DNA of 5,055 bases from an uncultured Caulobacterales bacterium (GTDB lineage Bacteria > Pseudomonadota > Alphaproteobacteria > Caulobacterales > Maricaulaceae), in assembly GCA_937981945.1 (NCBI GenBank), contig CALJNJ010000083.1, positions 1 through 5,055 on the forward strand, written 5' to 3'. The position numbers and the translations under genes are program-made. This document shows positions 1 through 5,055 of this stretch, piece by piece; the first letter of the stretch is position 1; the number at the start of each line of letters is the position of its first letter. Under the pieces are notes generated by a model. The model did not search any database. It saw only the letters and a list, made by a program, of their open reading frames with translations, and was not told the DNA's origin.

Positions 1-423
1 GCGATTTCCGGCTCTTGGGAGCACCGCGTAGAAATGTGGGCCTATGTCAGCGACATGATCGCGCGCAATCCAATATTGGGGCATGGCTTTGATGCGTCCC
101 GTACTTTTGACGAAACGTTCGAGTTCAGAAATTTCGGTGAACGGACAAAAGTCTCTCTACATCCCCATAATAACGGTATGCATATTTGGGCGGAAACCGG
201 CGCAATCGGCGCTGCTTTAGCGGCCACAACGCTATTTTTCTTAGGCAGTAAGATTTTATCCGTCAAAGATGCAACGGCCGAATTTTCAATGGCGACCGCC
301 GGATTTTTGGGAGCCGTTTTGGCCATTTCCCTCTTCACTTTTGGAGTTTGGCAGGAATGGTGGTGGGGCGCACTTTTTTTAATCGGTTCGTTTATTCCTT
401 CACTGTTTGTGAACAAAAACTAA
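1..423 (+). CDS. O-antigen ligase/polymerase family membrane protein (WaaL/Wzy type), C-terminal part, 5' end outside window
   Basis: The frame is open from base 1 and ends with TAA at 421-423, giving the last 140 residues of a longer protein; the Met codon at 34 is internal. Family members of the Wzy_C/O-antigen ligase type are usually 400-450 aa inner-membrane proteins that either polymerise O-units or join the polymer to lipid A-core in the periplasm. Seen here: the typical R-x(3)-W start of the large periplasmic loop (R9, W13), the NPILGHGF turn (residues 23-30), and HPHNN (54-58) followed by W63, AETG (64-67) and IG (69-70), which matches the family pattern H-N-x-x-L-x-x-x-x-E-x-G-x-x-G. 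Hydrophobic helices follow at about 68-83, 97-117 and 120-137. The next gene on the same strand is a glycosyltransferase, which supports a polysaccharide locus. Ligase and polymerase cannot be told apart from this fragment. Confidence 0.85.
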   Translation, partial: AISGSWEHRVEMWAYVSDMIARNPILGHGFDASRTFDETFEFRNFGERTKVSLHPHNNGMHIWAETGAIGAALAATTLFFLGSKILSVKDATAEFSMATAGFLGAVLAISLFTFGVWQEWWWGALFLIGSFIPSLFVNKN

Positions 424-441
424 ATAGTCAATTTCCCCAAC

Positions 442-461
442 TTACATTGGAGCTTTACATT
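442..461. repeat. short direct repeat TTACATT x2, 13-bp period
   Basis: TTACATT occurs at 442-448 and again at 455-461 in the gap between the ligase-like gene and the glycosyltransferase. The rest of this 96-bp gap (424-519) shows no gene, no clear intrinsic terminator and only a poor promoter match (TTTACA at 454-459, with ATA-containing sequence about 18 bp on). The repeat may be chance or a regulator half-site pair. Confidence 0.25.
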
Positions 462-508
462 CAGTCGTTCTTCGTGACATAGGACGGCTCCGCTAAAGAC
501 GCGAATTT

Positions 509-512
509 GGGG
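509..512 (+). promoter_or_regulatory. weak ribosome binding site (GGGG) supporting the GTG start at 520
   Basis: GGGG at 509-512 lies 7 nt before the GTG at 520. The first in-frame ATG (541) has no purine-rich stretch at a suitable distance, so the GTG start is preferred, though the support is modest. Confidence 0.35.
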
Positions 513-519
513 TTTAACC

Positions 520-1428
520 GTGGACACAAATGTCCTTCAAATGCCACAGACACAGCCGCGCGCGCGCATCAGTGTCATAATGGTCTGCTATATGACAGGG
601 CCTGCCTTGTCAGAAGCGGTGGGGGCTGTGCTGGACGATTCCGATATTTTTGAACTTATTCTGGTTGATAACGGCTCAACCGAAGCCGGTCGTCAATCTA
701 TCAATCGTTTGATCGCCAATGATGATCGTGTTCGCCTTCTACAAGGCCAGGGCAATATCGGATTTGCGAAAGGCTGTAATTACGGCGCCACATTCGCAGG
801 CGGTGATGTCTATTTGTTTTTAAACCCTGACGCCGTCATTTCACCCGGTAGCGCGCGCCGTATGGCAGAGTGCGGCCTGACCCAAGACCGGCCCTGGATT
901 GTCGGCGGCCTGTTACGCGATATTGACGGACGGGAGCAAAGAGGCAGTCGCCGGCGTAAGCTTAGCCCGTTAAGTGCTTTTATTACGTTTACCGGCGCCC
1001 ATCGACTGCCCGGATTGAAATCTATTCATATGGAAAGCGAAGCCTTCCCAAGCGCGCCCGAAGATGTCGATGTGGTCAGCGGTGCATTCATGATGACGTG
1101 TCGCCGCTCTTTCCAAGACATTGGCGGATTTGACGAGGGTTATTTCCTGCATGTGGAAGACATTGATATTTGCCGTAAAACCCTGGATATGGGCGGCCGG
1201 GTCATTTTCCATCCGAAAGCCAGTGTCATGCATTACGGATCGACCAGTAATGTCCGTCGTCAACGAGTGGAGTTTGAAAAGCTCAAAGGCTTTATCTACT
1301 ATTTCAAAAAGCACGCCAAAACGGGCCCGGCGAAATTTGTCGCTTATACCTCGATCCCTTTTATGGGCGCCGCCATTATGGGCCGTGCTTGGTATTTGGC
1401 GTTACGTCAGGCCTTTAAAGGCGCGTAA
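520..1428 (+). CDS. family 2 glycosyltransferase, rhamnosyltransferase (WbbL/RfbF) type
   Basis: A 302-aa cytoplasmic, inverting GT-A fold glycosyltransferase that would transfer a nucleotide-activated sugar onto a lipid-linked glycan during surface polysaccharide (probably O-antigen) assembly. Visible landmarks: the first beta strand ISVIMVCY (17-24), VDNGS (49-53) for nucleotide binding, the GNIGFAKGCNYG segment (78-89) typical of rhamnosyltransferase-like members, NPDA (102-105) as the metal-binding DxD equivalent, VSGAFMMTCR (186-195), GGFDEGYFLHVEDIDIC (202-218) with the acidic pair E213/D214 where the catalytic base is expected, and H238 in the conserved MHYGSTS. The C-terminal 272-297 stretch is hydrophobic and may touch the membrane. 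Length fits the family (about 260-310 aa). The GTG start gives seven extra residues over the ATG at 541. It lies 96 bp after the ligase-like gene on the same strand and may be co-transcribed with it. The donor sugar cannot be read from sequence. Confidence 0.88.
   Translation: MDTNVLQMPQTQPRARISVIMVCYMTGPALSEAVGAVLDDSDIFELILVDNGSTEAGRQSINRLIANDDRVRLLQGQGNIGFAKGCNYGATFAGGDVYLFLNPDAVISPGSARRMAECGLTQDRPWIVGGLLRDIDGREQRGSRRRKLSPLSAFITFTGAHRLPGLKSIHMESEAFPSAPEDVDVVSGAFMMTCRRSFQDIGGFDEGYFLHVEDIDICRKTLDMGGRVIFHPKASVMHYGSTSNVRRQRVEFEKLKGFIYYFKKHAKTGPAKFVAYTSIPFMGAAIMGRAWYLALRQAFKGA
522..535. repeat. small inverted repeat GGACA-caaa-TGTCC just inside the glycosyltransferase start
   Basis: A perfect 5-bp inverted repeat with a 4-nt centre begins two bases after the first base of the GTG start codon. 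It could fold in the mRNA near the ribosome entry site or be a protein site; it is short enough to be chance. Confidence 0.2.
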
Positions 1429-1449
1429 AGCCTAGGGCGCGCAGCGCTC
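1409..1449. terminator. possible hairpins at the convergent gene ends
   Basis: Two hairpins can be drawn where the + strand glycosyltransferase and the - strand ArnT-like gene meet. The first pairs AGGC (1409-1412) plus TTTA (1414-1417) with TAAA (1426-1429) plus GCCT (1430-1433), leaving one bulged C; it contains the perfect palindrome GCCTTTAAAGGC (1411-1422). The second pairs GGGCGC (1435-1440) with GCGCTC (1444-1449), including one G-U pair, with a 3-nt loop, and is followed by GAC then TTTT in the + direction. The second is the better terminator shape for the + strand gene. No T-run follows on the - strand. Confidence 0.3.
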
Positions 1450-3090
1450 GACTTTTATAATCTGAATTTCAACCTCATCGCCTTTGGAATAATTCGTGCC
1501 GTCGACTTTCGCGCCCATGACGGGACACAGGCCGGCATCAGAGATTAACTGAACCATAGCGCTTACTGAATAATCACTGTCTTTCTTCACGGCGTCTGAC
1601 AAAATAATGTCACCTGCCTTAAATCCGCCCATGGGGACTTTGTCGCCCAGTTTTATATCCGTTCCCAGTGCATAAACCAGGCTGGGCTCGGTGAAATGCG
1701 GGGAGAATATTCGGCCGTCATTTGTTGGAATTTCAGCCCTGATGCGATCAGCGATTTGCAGATCCGACAAGCGCGGAAAAATGAACTGATAGGTGACCGG
1801 GGTCAGAAGAGCGGTCAAGGCAAGCGCCGCGATGACGCCGTGTCGGACCCGCCCTGTCCATGCTAAAACCACAGCCGCAAAAGCAATCAAAATAAAGCCG
1901 GGACTAATCCAGAATAGAGGCGAAGCTTCGCCGGCCAATCGTCCGTCCGCCGCAAATATGGCGCCCGTTAACAGCAGGGCGATAATCAGAAACAGTACTG
2001 AGCCTATTCTGAAGCTTTTCTTCAGCACATCTTGGGACAAGACTAAAAAGCTCCCGGCGGCCATGATCGCTAAAGCCGGGTAAAGGGGGAGCGGGTAGTT
2101 CGGCAGTTTTGTCGGTACCAGTTCCAGAATGAGCCAAAACGGCAAAGCCCAACACAAAAGCAATCGCACGGAATTTCGCAAATCTTCATCGCCCGAATTT
2201 TTACGCGCGGCTTTAAACGCGAAAACCAAACCGGGGACCAAGAGCAATATTCCGGGCCAAAAGAAAATCGGGAGTGTGAGTAAATAATAGCCCGGGAGCG
2301 CGCCGTGCTTTTCTTGGCCGCCGGCGATTTTCGGCGCCAAATCTCCGCCGATCGCTTCGCGAAAAAATGCCCCGTCGGTTTCAAATCCGATGGCGATGGC
2401 CCAAGGGACGACGATTAAAAGCGCTATGATGATCCCGGGGATATGAATAAGATTGCGCAACCAGCGCAGTTCTTTTTGCCAAATCAAAAAAGATATAACG
2501 GTCACCAAAATGATACCGGGGGTGATTGGGCCTTTGATCATAACAGCCGCCCCTAAGGCGATCCAAAAGATCAATGCCGTTAGCGGTTTATCGCCTTTTT
2601 GCAGCCTGAGAAGCGCCGCCAGACAAAGCGCGGAAAACCCGCAAAGCATGGCGTCGGTTTTGGCAATATGGGCTTCGAAAGTCATCAAAAGCGTGGTCGC
2701 CAGGATGGCGCCGCTCCAAAACGCGCCGCGCCGCCCAAGGACGGCCAGCGCGCCCCAATATGTGGACAGAACCGCCAATAAAGCGCCCAGAACGGAGACT
2801 AATCTGTGGGTCCAAATTTTTCGCTCACCCGGTTCTGTGAAGGCTTTCACAAAGGCTGATTGCATCCAATAAATCCCAGCCGGTTTTTTGTTCCGGGCGC
2901 GATCTTGAAATTTGATATTCAAGTAATCGCCGCTTTCAACCATCTGAACGGTGGCCTGAACATATCGCGCTTCGTCTCGGTCAATAACCTGCATGGAGGC
3001 AATGCCGGGTAAGCTCATCCAAAGAGTAATGAGGACAAGAATAGCGGCGTAAAATCCGTGAGACTTTCGGGTTTGAGGACTCCCTGACAT
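1432..3090 (-). CDS. ArnT-like family 39 glycosyltransferase (PMT superfamily, polyprenyl-phosphate-sugar dependent)
   Basis: A 552-aa polytopic inner-membrane GT-C enzyme. Relatives (ArnT, PMT) take a sugar from a polyprenyl phosphate carrier at the periplasmic face and attach it to lipid A or another acceptor. Landmarks from the chosen start: first helix about 12-31, then the acidic loop motif DRDEARY (37-43), which matches the catalytic-loop acidic pair of the family; KKPAGIYWMQ (68-77); AHIAKTDAML (140-149); IKGP (185-188); and TKLPNYPLPLYPALA (327-341), the usual K-x-x-x-Y-x-L-P-x-x-P signature. Roughly a dozen hydrophobic helices run to about 435, followed by a soluble C-terminal domain of about 115 residues. 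The frame stays open upstream to an ATG at 3174, but that would add 28 basic, non-conserved residues and overlap the divergent gene's leader; ATG at 3088-3090 is followed quickly by the first helix and is preferred. Its 3' end lies 3 nt from the convergent glycosyltransferase. Acceptor and sugar are unknown; L-Ara4N is not implied, as no other arn gene is seen. Confidence 0.85.
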   Translation of the reverse strand: MSGSPQTRKSHGFYAAILVLITLWMSLPGIASMQVIDRDEARYVQATVQMVESGDYLNIKFQDRARNKKPAGIYWMQSAFVKAFTEPGERKIWTHRLVSVLGALLAVLSTYWGALAVLGRRGAFWSGAILATTLLMTFEAHIAKTDAMLCGFSALCLAALLRLQKGDKPLTALIFWIALGAAVMIKGPITPGIILVTVISFLIWQKELRWLRNLIHIPGIIIALLIVVPWAIAIGFETDGAFFREAIGGDLAPKIAGGQEKHGALPGYYLLTLPIFFWPGILLLVPGLVFAFKAARKNSGDEDLRNSVRLLLCWALPFWLILELVPTKLPNYPLPLYPALAIMAAGSFLVLSQDVLKKSFRIGSVLFLIIALLLTGAIFAADGRLAGEASPLFWISPGFILIAFAAVVLAWTGRVRHGVIAALALTALLTPVTYQFIFPRLSDLQIADRIRAEIPTNDGRIFSPHFTEPSLVYALGTDIKLGDKVPMGGFKAGDIILSDAVKKDSDYSVSAMVQLISDAGLCPVMGAKVDGTNYSKGDEVEIQIIKVERCAP

Positions 3091-3130
3091 AGGCGCTCTA
3101 TAGGGGAATTTGTAACAGATGTTGAGCTTT

Positions 3131-3161
3131 ATTCTATGAAACCAATTGTTGTTTCGATCAA
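3131..3161 (-). promoter_or_regulatory. candidate sigma-70-type promoter for the ArnT-like gene
   Basis: On the - strand, TTGATC (3161-3156) is followed after a 19-bp spacer by TAGAAT (3136-3131), which matches the -10 consensus at five of six positions. It would place the transcript start about 30-35 nt before the ATG at 3090. The spacer is long and the -35 element imperfect. Confidence 0.3.
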
Positions 3162-3190
3162 AGCGCCGTGCCATTAGACAATTCAGTCAG

Positions 3191-3197
3191 AAAAAGG
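3191..3197 (+). promoter_or_regulatory. ribosome binding site AAAAAGG deciding the start at 3203
   Basis: The purine run AAAAAGG ends 5 nt before the ATG at 3203. The earlier in-frame ATG at 3146 has no comparable site and would add 19 basic residues ahead of the conserved first strand, so 3203 is the better start. Confidence 0.6.
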
Positions 3198-3202
3198 CGC
3201 TC

Positions 3203-3934
3203 ATGGCCCAAACTCCCGAAATAAGTGTCGTCGTTCCGGTCTATAATGAAGCGGAAAACGTCGAGAAACTGGTCCGCGAAATCCATGCGGCGCTGGAAGG
3301 GACGGCTTTTGAAATGAACTTCGTCAATGATTGCAGCACGGATGACACACTCAAAGTCCTTCAAGAGTTGAAAACAGAATTTCCCAATCTCAGAGCTCTT
3401 TCGCATCGCAAAAATGCCGGGCAGTCGCGGGCGGTCAGAACCGGAATTTTGGCGGCGAAAGCCCCGATTATCGCCACGCTTGACGGCGACGGTCAAAATG
3501 ATCCGGCCGATATCCCGGCGCTGTTTGCACAGTTCACACGGAAAGACGCCCCTGAAAATTTGGGATTGGTCGGCGGCCGCCGCGCCAAGCGTAAGGACAG
3601 CTGGGCCAAGAAAGTCGGCTCCCGATTCGGCAATGGGGTTCGCAAAATGCTTTTAAAAGATAACGCCGATGATACCGGATGCGGCCTAAAGGTGTTTTCC
3701 AGAGAAGCGTTTTTGCTCCTCCCGTATTTTGATCATATCCACCGCTATATTCCGGCGCTTATGCTGCGCGAAGGCTATGCCACTGAATTTTGCGATGTTA
3801 ATCACCGCCACAGGGAATTTGGCGTCTCAAAATATACAAATTTTGGCCGTTTGATCGTCTCAATATCTGATCTGAGAGGGGTTATGTGGCTGAATAAGCG
3901 ATCCCGAAACCCCGAAGGATGGGACGAATCCTAA
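3203..3934 (+). CDS. family 2 glycosyltransferase, DPM1/ArnC-like (polyprenyl-phosphate glycosyltransferase), no C-terminal membrane helices
   Basis: A 243-aa GT-A enzyme expected to move a sugar from a nucleotide donor to a polyprenyl phosphate at the cytoplasmic face of the inner membrane. Landmarks: ISVVVPVYNEAENV (7-20); VNDCSTDDT (41-49), the counterpart of the usual VDDGSTDGT with N for the first D and C for G; NAGQSRAVRTG (71-81); LDGDGQNDPADIP (93-105), carrying the metal-binding DxD and the typical Q-x-D-P; DDTGCGLKVF (156-165); HRYIPALMLREGY (180-192); and RHREFGVSKY (202-211), the conserved R-x-x-G-x-S-K-Y. The protein stops soon after L224-R225-G226 and W229, so it lacks the two or more C-terminal helices of ArnC/GtrB and resembles the short, single-domain DPM1 form. 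The start at 3203 rests on its ribosome binding site. It is divergent from the ArnT-like gene, its natural user. The sugar is not predictable. Confidence 0.87.
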   Translation: MAQTPEISVVVPVYNEAENVEKLVREIHAALEGTAFEMNFVNDCSTDDTLKVLQELKTEFPNLRALSHRKNAGQSRAVRTGILAAKAPIIATLDGDGQNDPADIPALFAQFTRKDAPENLGLVGGRRAKRKDSWAKKVGSRFGNGVRKMLLKDNADDTGCGLKVFSREAFLLLPYFDHIHRYIPALMLREGYATEFCDVNHRHREFGVSKYTNFGRLIVSISDLRGVMWLNKRSRNPEGWDES

Positions 3935-3954
3935 TCAGTTTCGGGTCATTTTGT
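3903..3954 (+). terminator. possible terminator: nested hairpin spanning the stop codon of the DPM-like gene
   Basis: CCCGAAAC (3903-3910) pairs perfectly with GTTTCGGG (3938-3945). Inside it AGGAT (3916-3920) pairs with ATCCT (3928-3932). The outer stem is followed by TCATTTTGTT, which has seven T in ten bases. The long interior makes it a less compact intrinsic terminator than usual. CCCGAA is repeated at 3911-3916 and could pair with TTCGGG (3940-3945) instead, so two alternative folds exist. Confidence 0.4.
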
Positions 3955-3970
3955 TAACCCTTTACAAGCC

Positions 3971-3999
3971 TTATTTTAATAGAATTCCTTAAGTATAGT
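3971..3999 (+). promoter_or_regulatory. candidate promoter for the 4-TM protein/PAS-GGDEF pair
   Basis: TATAGT (3994-3999) matches the -10 consensus at five of six positions, with the poor -35 TTATTT (3971-3976) 17 bp upstream. The surrounding stretch 3951-4006 is clearly AT-rich against both flanking genes. A stronger -35-like TTTACA at 3961-3966 is 27 bp from TATAGT and too far to pair with it. Confidence 0.3.
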
Positions 4000-4017
4000 T
4001 TTACTCAAGGGTCGGCC

Positions 4018-4455
4018 ATGCGCTTATTTACGGTGTTTCCGCTACTGATAATTCCCGTTGCGATTTATAATATAATCGCGATTTCGGGCAAAGAATTCGC
4101 CACAACCGCCTATGTCAGAGGGCGTATGGATGAAGATTTCATCTCTGTTCCCATGGCATCGGAAGCTGTTTGGAATGTAACGCCGGGCCATGCTTTGGTC
4201 GCCGTTACAATTTTGCTGCTTTTCTTTGAACTTCTGAAATCAACGGGATTTGGACGGGCGGCCATTATGAACCATGCCTTTTCCATGGTTCTGTTTATCG
4301 TTTGCCTGGTTGAGTTTCTGATGTTTCCGGCTTTTGCCACATCCGTCTTCTTCCTGATTATGATGATGTGTCTTTTGGACGTCATGGCCGGATTTATGGT
4401 CACGATCGCCAGCGCCCGCCGAGACTTTGGTGTTGCCGAAGGATTTGTAGACTAG
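4018..4455 (+). CDS. unrecognised small membrane protein with four predicted helices
   Basis: A 145-aa hydrophobic protein that I cannot assign to a named family. Predicted helices lie at about 3-22, 56-73, 83-103 and 106-132. A polar 30-residue loop (24-55, with KEFATTAYVRGRMDEDF) follows helix 1 and a short acidic tail ends the protein. Helix 3 to 4 is rich in Met and Phe, and there is no signal-peptide cleavage site or catalytic motif that I recognise. The start is well supported: AAGGG at 4007-4011 stands 6 nt before the ATG. It ends in TAG at 4453-4455, three bases before the ATG of a PAS/GGDEF-like protein in the same frame, so the two are almost surely co-transcribed and probably translationally coupled. 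A role as membrane partner or sensory part for that signalling protein is an inference from position only. Confidence 0.75.
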   Translation: MRLFTVFPLLIIPVAIYNIIAISGKEFATTAYVRGRMDEDFISVPMASEAVWNVTPGHALVAVTILLLFFELLKSTGFGRAAIMNHAFSMVLFIVCLVEFLMFPAFATSVFFLIMMMCLLDVMAGFMVTIASARRDFGVAEGFVD

Positions 4456-4458
4456 ACC

Positions 4459-5055
4459 ATGGCGGGGCAAAAATCATCCGGCCGGACCTTATTTCCCTTT
4501 GGAACGTCCGAACCGCCGGCGGATCACTTACAAGCAGTTTTCTCAATCCTGCGCGCAGCGCCCTTTACCCTGCGCGGTCCTGTCCATAATCGTATTGTAA
4601 ACTGGACCAATCCCGGATTGGCGATCAGGCTGCTCGGTTGCGATACGGCAGGTTTACCCGCAACGGAGGAAGGGCTCAGCGCGCTACACCCGTCAATGGC
4701 GCAGAAACGGACCGCCGCCTTGTCCGAGCTGACCTATGACGGCGCGCGCTATGCTTTTGACTATGAAATTGGCGACAAAATTATCTGTGAGGCCGGCGAG
4801 CGCCTAAAAGGAGACCAAGCAATTCCGACGCTGGTTTCTGCGGTCCTTAGCGATGTTACCCAAGACCGGCAAACGCGGGAGCAAATCGCCAATGAGCTGC
4901 AATATGATCGGATCACAGGTCTTCTGAGTGACAGATTCTTTGACGAATTATCCAACAATTTATCGGCGCAAAACAGCACCGCACAGCTTATCAGAATTCG
5001 GATTTCCAATATTGAGGAAATTCTGGCGGAATATGGCGGCCAAGCCAAAGATTAT
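4459..5055 (+). CDS. PAS-like plus degenerate GGDEF-domain signalling protein, N-terminal part, 3' end outside window
   Basis: The frame is open from ATG 4459 to the window end (199 residues). Residues about 22-135 look PAS-like: a sensor-type VNWTNPGLAIRLLG stretch (47-60), a GERLKGD turn (113-119) and strand LVSAVLSDVTQDRQ (125-138), the usual PAS exit sequence. A short linker helix (139-149) leads to DRITGLLSDRFFDEL (150-164), the counterpart of D-x-L-T-G-L-x-N-R-x-x-F at the start of GGDEF domains. In the next strand, IRIRISNIEEILAEYGG (178-194) aligns with the family's D-x-D-x-F-K-x-I-N-D-x-Y-G-H, but R181 and S183 replace the Asp residues, L189 replaces the Asn and G194 the His; only YG is kept. 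It is thus probably not an active cyclase. The GG(D/E)EF loop itself lies outside, and an EAL domain may follow. The start has only a distant GAAGGA (4438-4443, 15 nt away), suggesting coupling to the gene before it. Confidence 0.75.
   Translation, partial: MAGQKSSGRTLFPFGTSEPPADHLQAVFSILRAAPFTLRGPVHNRIVNWTNPGLAIRLLGCDTAGLPATEEGLSALHPSMAQKRTAALSELTYDGARYAFDYEIGDKIICEAGERLKGDQAIPTLVSAVLSDVTQDRQTREQIANELQYDRITGLLSDRFFDELSNNLSAQNSTAQLIRIRISNIEEILAEYGGQAKDY

Larger units (their letters stand above)
3091..3202. promoter_or_regulatory. 112-bp divergent intergenic region between the ArnT-like and DPM-like genes
   Basis: This region must hold the 5' signals for both diverging genes if the chosen starts are right. 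It is more AT-rich in its centre (about 3108-3160). The octamer AGGCGCTC occurs as a direct repeat at its two edges (3091-3098 and 3195-3202), next to each start codon. No convincing + strand promoter stands out. Confidence 0.5.

Noticed and set aside
42..416. A 124-codon open frame on the - strand opposite the ligase-like gene
   Set aside because: It lies wholly antisense to a frame with clear family motifs, and its translation shows no recognisable domain or ribosome binding site.
1121..1435. A + strand open frame overlapping the end of the first glycosyltransferase in another frame
   Set aside because: The glycosyltransferase frame carries the conserved ED and MHYGSTS motifs across the same bases; the alternative is a shadow frame with a Lys/Arg/Ser/Trp-rich, motif-free product.
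2453..2872. A 139-codon + strand open frame inside the ArnT-like gene
   Set aside because: It is antisense to the conserved membrane helices and the AHIAKTDAML region of the ArnT-like protein; composition is that of a shadow frame.
1432..3174. Naming the GT39 gene arnT and inferring L-Ara4N modification of lipid A
   Set aside because: No other arn pathway gene is visible, and the family covers many sugars and acceptors; only the fold and carrier dependence are supported.
3954..3992. Possible CtrA-type site (TTAA-N7-TTAA) upstream of the membrane protein
   Set aside because: TTAA occurs at 3954-3957, 3976-3979 and 3989-3992, but the last pair is spaced by 9 bases and the first has no partner at 7, so the full motif is absent.
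4368..4589. A 73-codon + strand frame bridging the membrane protein and the PAS/GGDEF-like gene
   Set aside because: It overlaps both genes out of frame. The frame from 4459 gives a coherent PAS and GGDEF-like product, so this one is not real.
4761..5048. A 95-codon - strand frame at the right edge
   Set aside because: It is antisense to the GGDEF-like region, which aligns well to the family on the + strand.
1..5055. A mobile element, phage, defence system or CRISPR array
   Set aside because: No transposase, integrase, terminal inverted repeat, repeat-spacer array or nuclease/toxin motif was seen on either strand.

Overview
The window looks like chromosomal DNA of an alphaproteobacterium, possibly a marine, stalked or prosthecate lineage such as Hyphomonadales. 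This is judged only from protein flavour, moderate GC content and the gene set; no taxonomic marker is present. It holds four cell-envelope glycan genes, then a small membrane protein and the start of a c-di-GMP-type signalling protein.

Left part (1-1428, + strand): the C-terminal 140 residues of an O-antigen ligase/polymerase-type membrane protein (its start lies off the window), a 96-bp gap, then a complete family-2 glycosyltransferase of the rhamnosyltransferase type. Both fit assembly of a surface polysaccharide such as O-antigen. Middle part (1432-3934): a GT39/ArnT-like integral membrane glycosyltransferase on the - strand converges on the first glycosyltransferase with a 3-nt gap. From a shared 112-bp region it diverges from a second, dolichyl-phosphate-mannose-synthase-like family-2 glycosyltransferase on the + strand. 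The likely division of labour is that the cytoplasmic enzyme charges a polyprenyl phosphate with a sugar and the ArnT-like enzyme transfers that sugar to an envelope acceptor on the periplasmic side. No dedicated flippase gene is visible here.

Right part (3935-5055, + strand): an 83-bp AT-rich intergenic stretch with a possible terminator and promoter, then an unrecognised 145-aa four-helix membrane protein. Directly after it, in the same reading frame and separated only by a TAG stop and one codon, begins a PAS-like plus GGDEF-like protein that runs off the window. The visible part of its GGDEF domain has lost the usual metal- and substrate-binding residues, so it is probably not a working diguanylate cyclase; a following EAL domain is a guess outside the window.

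I see no RNA gene, insertion sequence, CRISPR array or phage gene. Most of the window is ordinary envelope biosynthesis. The part most worth a second look is the in-frame membrane-protein/degenerate-GGDEF pair at the right end.
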